From positions 1-64,000 of the forward strand of contig NZ_BCTJ01000003.1 of NCBI RefSeq assembly GCF_001571225.1: a stretch of DNA of 64,000 bases, given 5' to 3'. Origin of the DNA: Hydrogenophaga palleronii NBRC 102513. GTDB taxonomy: Bacteria; Pseudomonadota; Gammaproteobacteria; Burkholderiales; Burkholderiaceae_C. Below, one piece after another: positions 18,630-27,023 of the stretch. The position numbers were made by a program, and so were the translations under genes. Every line of letters starts with the position of its first letter. Within the stretch, counting starts at the first letter, position 1. The notes beneath the pieces are model-generated. The model ran no database searches and was not told where the DNA came from. It worked only from the letters and a program-made list of their open reading frames with translations.

Positions 18630-18700
18630 GCGGAACCGGCTTCGCCGGGCCGCAGGTGTTGCCCCCTTGAGGGGGTCGCGCGCAGCGCGGCGGGGGTGTT
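18630..18700. repeat. dispersed intergenic GC-rich palindromic repeat, copy 2
   Basis: The fis-purH gap contains GCGGAACCGGCTTCGCCGGG followed by CCGC, a CCCCCTTGAGGGGG hairpin and a GCGCGCAGCGCGGCGGGGG tail. The core matches the copies at 15490-15540 (minus strand) and 31441-31532. Confidence 0.65.
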
Positions 18701-18704
18701 CACT

Positions 18705-18941
18705 TCAATCAATCAGCTTGTGTTCGAGCAACTTCTTGCGCAGCGTGTTGCGGTTCAGGCCCAGCCATTGCGCCGCGCGCGACTGGTTGTGCTGCGCCTG
18801 CGCCATCACCACTTCAAGCAGCGGTTTCTCGACCGCCTTGACGAGCATGTCGTGCAGGTTGGCCGGGTCGGTGCCGCTGAGGTCCTGGAAGAACTCTTCC
18901 ATGCTGGCACGTACGCATTCGTGCAATTTGTTCTGTTTCAT
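18705..18941 (-). CDS. fis: Fis family DNA-binding protein
   Basis: Short 78-aa Fis-type nucleoid protein. The C-terminal helix-turn-helix QSRAAQWLGLNRNTLRKKL is typical of Fis/NtrC DNA-binding domains, and the N-terminus is shorter than in E. coli Fis (98 aa), as in other betaproteobacteria. ATG 18941 overlaps the dusB stop (ATGA); an upstream in-frame start would lie inside dusB. The dusB-fis operon order is conserved in many proteobacteria. Confidence 0.93.
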   Translation of the reverse strand: MKQNKLHECVRASMEEFFQDLSGTDPANLHDMLVKAVEKPLLEVVMAQAQHNQSRAAQWLGLNRNTLRKKLLEHKLID

Positions 18942-19981
18942 GCGGCCAGCTTCCAGTTGTCGCTCGAGAGGGTCGTTGTTGTTGTGGGGGTGTCGTAGGT
19001 CCACGTGTCCAGGCTCTCGCTGACGCAGCGCAGCTGGTCTTCCACCGTGGTGGTGGTGTTGACGCGAGAGCGGAACAGCGCCGCTGCGCCGGGCGGCAGC
19101 GGCAGCGACTGCGCGTACCAGCCCAGGTGCTTGCGCGCGCTGCGCACACCGGTGGCTTCGCCGTACAGGTCGTAGTGGTCGTGCAGGTGGTCGAGCAACC
19201 AGACGCGCACGTCCGCCAGCGAGGGCGGCGGCAGGTGCTCGCCGGTGGCGAGAAAGTGGGCGATCTCGCGGAAGATCCAGGGCCGGCCCTGCGCGGCGCG
19301 GCCGATCATGATGGCGTCGGCACCAGTGCGGCGCAGCACCTCGCGCGCCTGCTCCGGGCTGTGGATGTCGCCGTTGGCCACCACCGGAATGCGCACGCGG
19401 CTCTTGATGTGGGCCACGGTGTCGTGTTCGGCCTGGCCCTTGTAACCCTGTTCGCGCGTGCGACCGTGCACGGTGAGCATCTGCACGCCGGCGGCTTCAG
19501 CGGCCAGTGCCAGGGTGGGCGCGTTGCGCGCGCTGGCGCACCAGCCGGTGCGCATCTTGAGCGTGACCGGCACGCCGTGCGGTTCGCAGGCGGTCACCAC
19601 GGCCTGCACGATCTCGATGGCCAGAGCCTCGTCCTGCATCAGGGCGGAGCCGGCCCATTTGTTGCAGACCTTCTTGGCCGGGCAGCCCATGTTGATGTCG
19701 ATGATCTGCGCGCCGCGGTCGATGTTGTAGCGCGCGGCGTCGGCCATCATCTGCGCGTCGGTGCCGGCAATCTGCACCGAGATCGGCGCGGCCTCGCCCT
19801 CGTGGTTGGCGCGGCGCGAGCTCTTCAGGCTGTCCTGCAGGTCGGGGCGCGAGGTCACCATCTCGCTGACCGCATAGCCCGCACCCAGCCGCTTGCAGAG
19901 CTTGCGGAACGGCCGGTCCGTCACACCCGCCATGGGCGCGACAAACAGGGAATTGGGCAGGGTGAAGGCCCCGAGTTGCAT
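18938..19981 (-). CDS. dusB: tRNA dihydrouridine synthase B
   Basis: FMN-dependent enzyme reducing uridine in the tRNA D-loop. The 347-aa product shows the TIM-barrel start LFVAPMAGVTDRPFR, the catalytic Cys in INMGCPAKKVCNKWAGSALM near residue 100, KMRTGW near 142, the segment VHGRTREQGYKG and the phosphate-binding ADAIMIGRAAQGRPWIF. It is translationally coupled to fis. Upstream (19982-20168) lies a 187-bp divergent gap with no gene, containing a TGCCTG/CAGGCA hairpin at 20060-20080 and T-rich tracts. Confidence 0.95.
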   Translation of the reverse strand: MQLGAFTLPNSLFVAPMAGVTDRPFRKLCKRLGAGYAVSEMVTSRPDLQDSLKSSRRANHEGEAAPISVQIAGTDAQMMADAARYNIDRGAQIIDINMGCPAKKVCNKWAGSALMQDEALAIEIVQAVVTACEPHGVPVTLKMRTGWCASARNAPTLALAAEAAGVQMLTVHGRTREQGYKGQAEHDTVAHIKSRVRIPVVANGDIHSPEQAREVLRRTGADAIMIGRAAQGRPWIFREIAHFLATGEHLPPPSLADVRVWLLDHLHDHYDLYGEATGVRSARKHLGWYAQSLPLPPGAAALFRSRVNTTTTVEDQLRCVSESLDTWTYDTPTTTTTLSSDNWKLAA

Positions 19982-20168
19982 GGCGGTGGGAGAATCGGTG
20001 TCGGACGGAGGGACTGCAGCAGACCCGAATGGCTCGGGCTGGAGGAAAGGGATTGTATCTGCCTGTTTTTTCAGCAGGCAAGATGACTCCCTTCTTTTTG
20101 TTCTTTTTGTATCTCCACGTCATTCCCCCTCAACCCACCGGTGCCTGGCACCGCGCTCCTCATCCCGC

Positions 20169-20651
20169 ATGCCCGACTGGCTCAACCACCTGATGCAAAT
20201 GCTCGCCTTGCCCGAATTCGGGTTGAGCACGGTGTTCCTGGTGTCCTTCCTGTCGGCCACGCTGCTGCCCCTGGGTTCGGAGCCGGCGGTGTTCGGCCTG
20301 ATCAAACTCAACCCGGCCCTGTTCTGGCCCACCATCCTCGTGGCCACCGCGGGCAACACCCTGGGTGGTGCGGTGAGCTGGCTGATGGGCCTGGGCACGC
20401 ACAAGGCGGTGGACCGCGCGCGCGGCAGCCATGTGGACGTGCGTGCGCTGCGCTGGCTGGAACGCTTCGGCCCCAAGGCCTGTCTGCTCTCGTGGTTGCC
20501 GGTGGTGGGCGACCCGCTGTGCGCCGTGGCCGGCTGGTTGAAGTTTCCGTTCTGGCCCTGCCTCATGTACATGGCGATCGGCAAGTTCGCCCGCTACCTC
20601 GTGATGACGGCCACGCTGCTGTGGTTCTTCCCCGGCGCCCTGCACCCATGA
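20169..20651 (+). CDS. YqaA/DedA-like small membrane protein
   Basis: A 160-aa protein of the YqaA/SNARE-associated (DedA) superfamily. It has hydrophobic spans near residues 15-35, 43-70 and 130-155, and the internal GNTLGGAVSWLMG near 61-73 typical of YqaA. Family members are inner-membrane proteins, with lipid flipping proposed for DedA relatives; the substrate of this one is unknown. Its stop overlaps the ATG of the following MFS gene (ATGA), so the two are probably co-translated. Confidence 0.8.
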   Translation: MPDWLNHLMQMLALPEFGLSTVFLVSFLSATLLPLGSEPAVFGLIKLNPALFWPTILVATAGNTLGGAVSWLMGLGTHKAVDRARGSHVDVRALRWLERFGPKACLLSWLPVVGDPLCAVAGWLKFPFWPCLMYMAIGKFARYLVMTATLLWFFPGALHP

Positions 20652-21817
20652 GCGCTGCCCGCAGCCCGCGCCTGCCGCAAGCCCTCTGGGCCTTGATGGT
20701 GGGCAACTTCGTGATCGGCACCGGCGTGATGGTGGTGCCCGGCACGCTCAACGATCTGAGCCAGTCGCTTGGCGTGTCGATCCCGCAGGCCGGCCAGTTG
20801 ATCACCGCCGCCGCCATCCTGATGGGCGTGGGCGCACCGGTCTTCGCCGGCCTGGTGGCGGGCTGGGATCGGCGGCGCCTGCTCACGCTCTCGATGATCT
20901 GGTACGGCGTGCTCATGGTGGCCTGCGCGCTGGCGCCCAACTACGGCGCCTTGCTGCCGCTGCGCGTGCTCGCCGTCATCTCGCCCGCGGTGTTCACCCC
21001 GCAGGCCGCCGCCAGCGTGGGCCTGCTCGTGGGGCCGGCGCAGCGCGGGCGCGCCATCACCTTCATCTTCCTGGGCTGGTCGGTGGCCTCGGTCATGGGC
21101 ATGCCGCTGTCGGCGTGGATCAGTGGCGAGATGGGCTGGCGCTGGGCCTTCGGGCTGGTGGCCTTGATGTCCTTCGTCAGCGGTGCATGGGTGTGGCGGG
21201 CAATGCCTGACGGGATCAAGCCGGCGGCGCTGTCGCGCGAATCCTGGGGGCGCACGGTGGGATCGGCGGCGCTCATGTCCGCCGTGGCGGTGACGCTGCT
21301 GTCGGCCTTCGGGCAGTTCACGCTGTTCTCGTACTTCGCGCCCTACTTCGCGCAGACGCTGGGCGCCGGGGGCGCCGCGCTCTCGCTGATGTTCCTGTGG
21401 TTCGGCGTGTTCGGCCTGGCGGGCAACGTGGTGGTCACGCGCTCCATCGACCGCATCGGTGCGCCGAACGCGGTGTTCATCACCCTCGGGCTCATGGTGC
21501 TGTGCCTGCTGCTCTGGCCCCTGGGTCGCCACGGTTTCTGGGCCCAGGCGCTGGTGTTGATTCCGTGGGCGCTGGGCTGCTTCTCGAGTAACTCGGCGCA
21601 ACAGGCGCGGCTGGTGCAGATATCGCCCGAACTGGCCTCGGCCACCGTGGCCTTGAACACCTCGGCCATGTACGGCGGGCAGGCGCTTGGCGCGGCGCTG
21701 GGCGGCGTGATGATTGCCCAGGGCCGCATGCTGGACCTGCACCAGGTCGGCCTGGTGGTGATGGTGCTGGCAATGGCCCTGAGCGTGTGGGCCGCGCGGC
21801 TTCAGAAACGTTCGTAG
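20648..21817 (+). CDS. MFS transporter (DHA1-like, AraJ/YdhP type)
   Basis: A 389-aa major facilitator superfamily protein with about 12 predicted hydrophobic segments, including the first span ALWALMVGNFVIGTGVMVVP and the loop 2-3 motif AGLVAGWDRRRLL around residue 75. The pattern matches drug or sugar efflux permeases, but the substrate cannot be deduced. It is coupled to the YqaA gene upstream. Its 3' end overlaps the convergent pseudouridine-synthase-like gene by 16 bp. Confidence 0.85.
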   Translation: MSAARSPRLPQALWALMVGNFVIGTGVMVVPGTLNDLSQSLGVSIPQAGQLITAAAILMGVGAPVFAGLVAGWDRRRLLTLSMIWYGVLMVACALAPNYGALLPLRVLAVISPAVFTPQAAASVGLLVGPAQRGRAITFIFLGWSVASVMGMPLSAWISGEMGWRWAFGLVALMSFVSGAWVWRAMPDGIKPAALSRESWGRTVGSAALMSAVAVTLLSAFGQFTLFSYFAPYFAQTLGAGGAALSLMFLWFGVFGLAGNVVVTRSIDRIGAPNAVFITLGLMVLCLLLWPLGRHGFWAQALVLIPWALGCFSSNSAQQARLVQISPELASATVALNTSAMYGGQALGAALGGVMIAQGRMLDLHQVGLVVMVLAMALSVWAARLQKRS

Positions 21818-22575
21818 GGCAGCAGGTAACGCCACTCGCCCACCGGCAAGCCGGCCAGCGAGATGCGGCCCAGCCGCAGGCGGCGCAAGCCGCTGAGCTG
21901 CAGGCCGGCACGTTCGCACAGGTGGGCCACCTGTCCGGGCTGGTTGCCCTTGATGGCCAGGCGCAGGCGCAGCTCGCTCTGCCAACTGGCGCGCGCCGAG
22001 GGCACGGCCCAGCCATCAAAAAACAGCGCCTTGCCGAGCGACTTCAGCACCGCATCGCGCCGGGCCTCGTCTTCCAGTTCGGGATCGGCCGCCACGTCGG
22101 CCAGCCATTCGTGCTCCAGCTGGCCGGCGTCGTCGGTCATCTTGCGCGCCACGCTGGGGTTCTGCGTGAACACCATCAGCCCGCTGGCCTTGTTGCCCAA
22201 CGGGGACACCGGCAGCAGCTTGTGCAGGTGCGCCTTGAGCGGGCGCACGCCGGAGCGGTCACCCTTGAAGCGGTTGCTCTGGGTGAACCACTTGGCGGCC
22301 AGTGCGTCGGGCAGCAGCGGCTCGTCGGGCAGCACGCGGGTGGCGGGCTTGTGCCAGATCAGCGTCATCGACGCCAGCGGCTCCAGCTTGGCCCTGGGGT
22401 CGAGTTGCACGGACTGGTCGTCGCGCACCCGCTCCATGGGTTCTTCCACCACCAAGCCATCCACCCGCACCCAGCCCCCGGCGATGTAGTTCTCGGCATC
22501 GCTGCGCGAGCACGGCAACTGGGCCGCCAGGCGTTTGGCCAGGCGCTGGGGTTCGGCGTTGGATTGCGGGGACAT
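21802..22575 (-). CDS. S4-domain protein related to RsuA/RluF pseudouridine synthases, catalytic Asp absent
   Basis: A 257-aa protein. The N-terminal S4 RNA-binding domain (RLAKRLAAQLPCSRSDAENY, then GWVRVDG) and the RsuA-like fold (FTQSNRFKGDRSG, GLQLSGLRRLRLGRISLAGL, PVGEWRYL at the end) are clear. The motif that normally reads GRLDxxTxGLLL is here SPLGNKASGLMV, so the catalytic Asp is replaced by Gly. It may bind rRNA without modifying it, or belong to a divergent subfamily. ATG 22575 is used; an in-frame TTG five codons upstream is possible. Confidence 0.75.
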   Translation of the reverse strand: MSPQSNAEPQRLAKRLAAQLPCSRSDAENYIAGGWVRVDGLVVEEPMERVRDDQSVQLDPRAKLEPLASMTLIWHKPATRVLPDEPLLPDALAAKWFTQSNRFKGDRSGVRPLKAHLHKLLPVSPLGNKASGLMVFTQNPSVARKMTDDAGQLEHEWLADVAADPELEDEARRDAVLKSLGKALFFDGWAVPSARASWQSELRLRLAIKGNQPGQVAHLCERAGLQLSGLRRLRLGRISLAGLPVGEWRYLLPYERF

Positions 22576-22691
22576 GGGTGAACTGAACAAAGGATTCTTG
22601 CAACGGAGGGCACGGAGGCTACCACCTTCACAAACAGGTGCCGCCTCGGGTGCACGTCTTCGTGCACCCGGCCATCACCGCCGGGCCCACC

Positions 22692-23918
22692 TCACTCGGC
22701 CGCAGCAGCGATGCCGTTGACCGATACGGACACCCGCTCGGCGGAGAGCGTGCGCTGTCCCAGCGCCACGGTGGTCACCGTGGCGGCCACCGCGATCACC
22801 GAGATCCAGAAGCCGTTCTGCGTGCCGAAGTGGTCCACCACCCAGCCGGTGGCAAAAGCCCCCAGTGCCATGCCGATGCCAATGCCTGTCATCACCCACG
22901 TCACGCCCTCGGTCAACATCGACTCGGGCACCAGGCGCTCGACCAGGCCGAAGGCGGTGATGAAGGTCGGTGAAATGGCCACGCCGCTGAGGAACACTGC
23001 GGCAGCCAGCAAAGCCACCGAGGAGCCCGCCACCAGCAGCGGCAAGGTCGTGACCGCCAGCACACTGACCGCCACCAGCAGTTGTCGCTGCAGCGGCACT
23101 TTGAGGTGCAGCGCGCCGAGCACCAGGCCCACCACGAAGGAGCCGACGGCGTAAACGCCGATCACGAAACTGGCCGCGCCCGGCTGCCCCAGTTCTTTGG
23201 TGATGGCGATCGCGCTGACCTCGGCGGTGGCGAACACCATGCCGACAAACACCAGAGCCAGCGTGATCACCTGTACCGCCGGCAGGCGAATGGCCGAGCC
23301 CTTTGGCCCGTTGGCATCGCGCGGGCGCACGCGGGGTTCGGTCTTGCGCTGCAACAGGAAAGCCGCGCTGCCCATCGCGAGAAAAAGGGTCGAGACCAGC
23401 ACACCGGCTTCGGGAAACAGCGAAGCGGCCAGCCCCACCGAGAGCGATGCGCCCGCGATATAGATCAGCTCGTCTGCGGCCGACTCGAAAGCAAACGCGG
23501 TGTTGAGTTCGGGCCGGTCGCGGAACAACTCGACCCAGCGGGCACGCACCAGCGCCGAGAGGCTGGGCATGGTGGCGGCGCCGGCCGCGGCCGCAAAGAG
23601 CGTCCAGCTCGGCCAGCGCTGGCTGGCCGACAGCATGAGCAGCACAAACGCCACCACCGACAACACGGTGGCCGGTGCGGCCACCCGCGGCTGGCCAAAA
23701 CGGTCGACCAGGCGGGAAATCTGCGGCGCGAGAAAGGCGTTGGTGAGCGCATAAGTGGCCGCCACGGCGCCGGCCAGCCAGTACGCGCCCAAGGTCTGCG
23801 ACAGCATGGCGACGATGCCGATGGGCGCCATGGCAAATGGCAGGCGACCGAAAAACGCCGCGGCAGAAAACCCCTTGGCACCGGGCTCCCTGAAGATTCT
23901 GGAATAGGGGTTCGACAT
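22692..23918 (-). CDS. MFS transporter controlled by adjacent TetR regulator
   Basis: A 408-aa MFS permease with about 12 hydrophobic segments, starting PYSRIFREPGAKGFSAAAFF followed by the first span. Loop 2-3 reads SRLVDRFGQPRV, as in the family motif. AAGGACC lies upstream of ATG 23918. It is divergent from a TetR gene across a 115-bp region holding three palindromes, a classic repressor-efflux pump layout. The substrate is unknown and is inferred only to be a toxic compound or metabolite that induces the pump. Confidence 0.85.
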   Translation of the reverse strand: MSNPYSRIFREPGAKGFSAAAFFGRLPFAMAPIGIVAMLSQTLGAYWLAGAVAATYALTNAFLAPQISRLVDRFGQPRVAAPATVLSVVAFVLLMLSASQRWPSWTLFAAAAGAATMPSLSALVRARWVELFRDRPELNTAFAFESAADELIYIAGASLSVGLAASLFPEAGVLVSTLFLAMGSAAFLLQRKTEPRVRPRDANGPKGSAIRLPAVQVITLALVFVGMVFATAEVSAIAITKELGQPGAASFVIGVYAVGSFVVGLVLGALHLKVPLQRQLLVAVSVLAVTTLPLLVAGSSVALLAAAVFLSGVAISPTFITAFGLVERLVPESMLTEGVTWVMTGIGIGMALGAFATGWVVDHFGTQNGFWISVIAVAATVTTVALGQRTLSAERVSVSVNGIAAAAE

Positions 23919-23951
23919 GGGAAGGTCCTTGTTTCGGCTGTGTCGCGTTAA

Positions 23952-24015
23952 CATACGCGGCGTATGCATCGTATTGACATACGGCGCGTACGTCAATTCA
24001 CATACGCCTCGTATG
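23952..24015. promoter_or_regulatory. three tandem TetR-type operators
   Basis: Three palindromes with CATACG half-sites: 23952-23966 (CATACGC-G-GCGTATG, perfect), 23978-23992 (CATACGG-C-GCGTACG, imperfect) and 24001-24015 (CATACG-CCT-CGTATG, perfect). They start 26 and 23 bp apart and fill the MFS/TetR divergent gap. This is very likely the binding array of the TetR protein at 24034-24633. Confidence 0.85.
23968..23996 (-). promoter_or_regulatory. sigma-70 promoter of the MFS gene
   Basis: On the minus strand, TTGACG (23996-23991), a 17-bp spacer and TACGAT (23973-23968). The middle TetR palindrome sits inside the spacer, so bound repressor would occlude RNA polymerase. Confidence 0.6.
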
Positions 24016-24033
24016 GACAAAGGAGCCCGAACA

Positions 24034-24633
24034 ATGCGCAAACCCCGCAAGGACATGGTGGTCGAGACGCGAGCCAAGCTCATCGCGGCCGCACGTCTCG
24101 CCTTTGGCACGGTCGGTTATGCGGCCGCGCCCATGGACGGGTTCACCGCTGGCGTGGGCCTGACGCGCGGCGCCCTGTACCACCACTTCGGCGACAAGAA
24201 GGGTTTGCTGGAAGCGGTGGTCGACGAGATCGACACCGAGATGTGCAACCGCCTGCAGGCGATTTCGGCCCGTGCCAGCAGCCCCTGGCAGGCCGTGATG
24301 GACGAGTGGGTGGCCTACATCGAGATGGCCCTGGAGCCGGAGATCCAGCGCATCATGTTCCGCGATGGACCGGCGGTGCTCGGGGACCTGTCGCTCAGAC
24401 CCAGCGCGCAGCACTGCCTCGAAGCCCTGACCGACAGCCTGGCCAAGCTCAAGGCCGACGGTTCGCTGATCGACGCCGAACCGGCCGCGCTGGCGCGCCT
24501 GATCAATGGCGCCAGCAGCCACGCCGCAGCGTGGATTGCCAGCTCGGCCGATCCCGAAGAAACCTCGAAGCAGGCGGTGGCGAGTTTTCGCCTGCTGCTC
24601 ACCGGCCTGTTGCGCCCACCGCCCAGCACCTGA
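24034..24633 (+). CDS. TetR/AcrR family transcriptional regulator
   Basis: A 199-aa one-component repressor. The N-terminal HTH spans about residues 8-55 (RAKLIAAARLAFGTVGY, then GLTRGALYHHFGDKKGLLEAV), and the C-terminal ligand domain is variable. AGGAG lies 8 nt before ATG 24034; an upstream ATG at 24013 falls within the third palindrome and lacks a ribosome binding site. It presumably represses the divergent MFS gene and itself through the CATACG palindromes. The inducer is unknown. Confidence 0.9.
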   Translation: MRKPRKDMVVETRAKLIAAARLAFGTVGYAAAPMDGFTAGVGLTRGALYHHFGDKKGLLEAVVDEIDTEMCNRLQAISARASSPWQAVMDEWVAYIEMALEPEIQRIMFRDGPAVLGDLSLRPSAQHCLEALTDSLAKLKADGSLIDAEPAALARLINGASSHAAAWIASSADPEETSKQAVASFRLLLTGLLRPPPST

Positions 24634-24663
24634 TGCGGGCGGCGCGGGGCGCAGGCCGGCACT

Positions 24664-25755
24664 TCAGCTGCTGAACAGGAAGTTCATCACGTCGCCGTCC
24701 TTGACGACGTATTCCTTGCCTTCGGCGCGCATCTTGCCTGCGTCCTTCGCGCCCTGTTCGCCCTTGAACGTGATGAAGTCGTCGAAAGCGATGGTCTGGG
24801 CGCGGATGTAGCCCTTCTCGAAGTCGGTGTGGATCACGCCGGCCGCTTGCGGGCCGGTGTCGCCGACGCGGATGGTCCAGGCGCGCACTTCCTTCACACC
24901 GGCAGTGAAGTAGGTCTGCAGGCCGAGCAGCTGGTAAGCCGCGCGGATCAGGCGGTTCAGGCCGGGCTCTTCCTGGCCGAGTTCCTTGAGGAATTCGAGC
25001 CGGTCGGCGTCGTCCATCTCCGACAGTTCGGCTTCGATCTTGGCGCAGATGGCCACCACCGGCGCGTTTTGTTTGGCGGCAAATTCCTTCAGGCGATCGA
25101 GCAGCGGGTTGTTCTCGAAACCGTCTTCCGACACGTTGGCGACGAACATCGCGGGCTTGGCGGTGATCAGGAAAAACTGCTTCAGCTGCGCCTGTTCTTC
25201 CTTGCTGAAGTCGATGGTGCGCACCGGCTGCGTGTCGTTCAGCGCGGCCTGGCATTTCTCCAGAATCGCCACCTGCTTGATCGACTCCTTGTCGCCCGAG
25301 CGCGCGGTCTTGCTCACGCGGTGCAGCGCCTTTTCCACGGCGGCGAGGTCGGCCAGGCAGAGCTCGGTCTGGATCACTTCGATGTCGGCAATCGGGTCGA
25401 CCTTGTTGGCGACGTGGATCACGTTGTCGTCTTCAAAGCAGCGCACGACGTTGACGATGGCGTCGGTCTCGCGGATGTGGGCCAGGAACTTGTTGCCCAG
25501 GCCTTCACCCGTGCTCGCGCCCGCCACCAGGCCGGCGATGTCCACGAACTCCACGATGGCCGGCACGATGCGCTCGGGCGTGATGATCTCGGCCAACTGC
25601 GCCAGACGCGGATCGGGCACCTCCACCACGCCGGTGTTGGGCTCGATGGTGCAGAACGGGTAGTTCTCGGCCGCGATGCCGGCCTTGGTCAGCGCGTTGA
25701 AAAGGGTGGACTTGCCGACGTTGGGCAGGCCCACGATGCCGCATTGGAGGCTCAT
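24664..25755 (-). CDS. ychF: redox-regulated ATPase / GTPase YchF
   Basis: Obg-family P-loop NTPase of 363 aa; bacterial YchF (OLA1) prefers ATP and associates with ribosomes. Walker [16 protein letters not shown] is at residues 8-22, [10 protein letters not shown] near 68, and the C-terminal TGS domain includes [23 protein letters not shown] 25755 is followed by the standard [18 protein letters not shown] 42-bp part of its 5' coding region (25612-25653) recurs in inverted orientation just upstream of the gene. It lies at the edge of an accessory region. Confidence 0.96.
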   Translation of the reverse strand: MSLQCGIVGLPNVGKSTLFNALTKAGIAAENYPFCTIEPNTGVVEVPDPRLAQLAEIITPERIVPAIVEFVDIAGLVAGASTGEGLGNKFLAHIRETDAIVNVVRCFEDDNVIHVANKVDPIADIEVIQTELCLADLAAVEKALHRVSKTARSGDKESIKQVAILEKCQAALNDTQPVRTIDFSKEEQAQLKQFFLITAKPAMFVANVSEDGFENNPLLDRLKEFAAKQNAPVVAICAKIEAELSEMDDADRLEFLKELGQEEPGLNRLIRAAYQLLGLQTYFTAGVKEVRAWTIRVGDTGPQAAGVIHTDFEKGYIRAQTIAFDDFITFKGEQGAKDAGKMRAEGKEYVVKDGDVMNFLFSS

Positions 25756-26306
25756 GGAAGTTCCTTATGAATCAACCCCTTTTGCACCATCGAGCCCAAC
25801 ACCGGCGTGGTGGAGGTGCCCGATTTGCGCGTGGCGTGCGCAGCCGGCGATCAGAGCGAACCGGGTGTCGGCAAGTCTGTTTTCTGAGGATGTTGTCCTC
25901 GTTTTTCCAAGGGGAAACTGCTGCCGATTGTACCGACTGGTGAAGTGCCACCGCTGCACGAGACAACGGTAAACACGGACGTCCGGCGCTGCCCGCTTTT
26001 AACAACTACCGCAATGTGTGTAGTCCCCGCCCAAAGGCGAGCCATTCGGTATCGACTAGGCTTGCCAGAACAGCTTCCGTTGAATCTCCACGCTGACGCC
26101 CCTCCTTCCGGAGACAAACCCAGAACATACGAGCGCAGTCCTTTACGGTCGCCAAACTAGGCCAAATAAACAGTCATCCGTGATGGTTTGAAATGCGTCG
26201 CTGAACAGGGAAGCCATCAGAACGCCTAAGTGAACAGACCCCGAGATGAAGCCGGGGTCCTTCCATTACAATAACCTTGGCGACAGAGTAAATCTTGAGA
26301 CGGAAA
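25756..26306. other. gene-free spacer upstream of ychF, left part of accessory scar
   Basis: About 550 bp without a convincing gene. It contains the inverted ychF fragment at its ychF end, then sequence with only short unsupported frames. A weak hairpin GACCCCG/CGGGGTC (26237-26243 / 26253-26259) has no clear T tract. Base composition drops toward AT-rich near 26280, where the lipoprotein gene begins. No tRNA, IS end or direct repeat was recognised. Confidence 0.6.
25783..25824 (+). repeat. inverted duplicate of 42 bp of ychF
   Basis: This stretch is the exact reverse complement of 25612-25653 inside ychF, and in the + frame it reads [14 protein letters not shown], as in YchF. Similarity fades on both sides (downstream reads LRVACAA against PRLAQLA). 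If the ychF transcript starts upstream of 25824, the two copies could form a 42-bp stem enclosing the ychF start codon. Alternatively it is a scar from a rearrangement or a relic of a second ychF copy. Confidence 0.9.
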
Positions 26307-26981
26307 ATGATTCTAAAATTTGCAACTCCAATCATTGTGATATTTACAACAGGATGCACAACCACTGCACCCATACCGACGACCACAAAGATCGTCGAAA
26401 AGCCGCCTATCAATACCAACCAAACGGAAGAGCTAGGCAATACGCTAATTGAGTACTTTATTTCAAGCAGCCAAGCGAGCATAAGAGTTCTCGAGCAATG
26501 GGGCATTAGCAGCAAGAAGAAAAACCTTGCCCCCCAAACACTACGCCCGATAGGCACGGGCGAAAGAGTTTCTCTGTTTTACATTGATGAAACGCCACCT
26601 GACACACCTAACGTTTTTAAAAAGGTTTGCTATGATCCGGCAGATAGCATTTTCTTCATTCCAAACGGCTTCGGAGCTTGCGACAGCATCGGCAAAGCCG
26701 TACTCAACTCCGGGCCTGTGAAAGTTGCACCTGAAGACTACATAGACATACGGCTGCCTCAATTCAGACAAGAGCTAATTTATAACGGAAAAGTCGGAAA
26801 CAACGTTAAATTCCTATATAGAGAACTGACCTCTGGATATATGCGCGCGCCATTCACGCAAGAGATTCAATACGACCTCTCGGAGGGAAGTGTTATTGGT
26901 TTTAAGGGCGCGAGATTAGAAATAATTTCCTCAACGAACAGGTCCATCGAATACAGAGTGCTTAATTCTTTCAAAAAATGA
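26307..26981 (+). CDS. orphan putative lipoprotein, AT-rich, probably acquired
   Basis: A 224-aa protein of unknown function. The N-terminus MILKFATPIIVIFTTGC has a lysine, a hydrophobic stretch and Cys17 as a probable lipidation site, although the -3 residue is Thr rather than the usual Leu. A Thr/Pro-rich linker follows (TTTAPIPTTTK), then a soluble domain with no motif I recognise. Codon use and composition are conspicuously AT-rich against the GC-rich surroundings. It lies between ychF and an integrase remnant, so horizontal origin is likely. ATG 26307 is chosen over an upstream TTG because it starts the signal sequence directly. Confidence 0.7.
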   Translation: MILKFATPIIVIFTTGCTTTAPIPTTTKIVEKPPINTNQTEELGNTLIEYFISSSQASIRVLEQWGISSKKKNLAPQTLRPIGTGERVSLFYIDETPPDTPNVFKKVCYDPADSIFFIPNGFGACDSIGKAVLNSGPVKVAPEDYIDIRLPQFRQELIYNGKVGNNVKFLYRELTSGYMRAPFTQEIQYDLSEGSVIGFKGARLEIISSTNRSIEYRVLNSFKK

Positions 26982-27023
26982 TTTTGACTAGACCGTTGCG
27001 TGGAAGCAGGTGAGGCCCATGAC

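Noticed and set aside
18938-18941. dusB-fis four-base overlap as a novel coupling
   Set aside because: The dusB-fis operon with close spacing is widespread in proteobacteria.
25945-26160. Short open frames in the ychF upstream spacer
   Set aside because: No ribosome binding site, recognisable domain or codon bias; several frames overlap on both strands.
26237-26259. GACCCCG/CGGGGTC hairpin as a terminator
   Set aside because: No T tract follows on either strand close enough, and no gene clearly ends at it.
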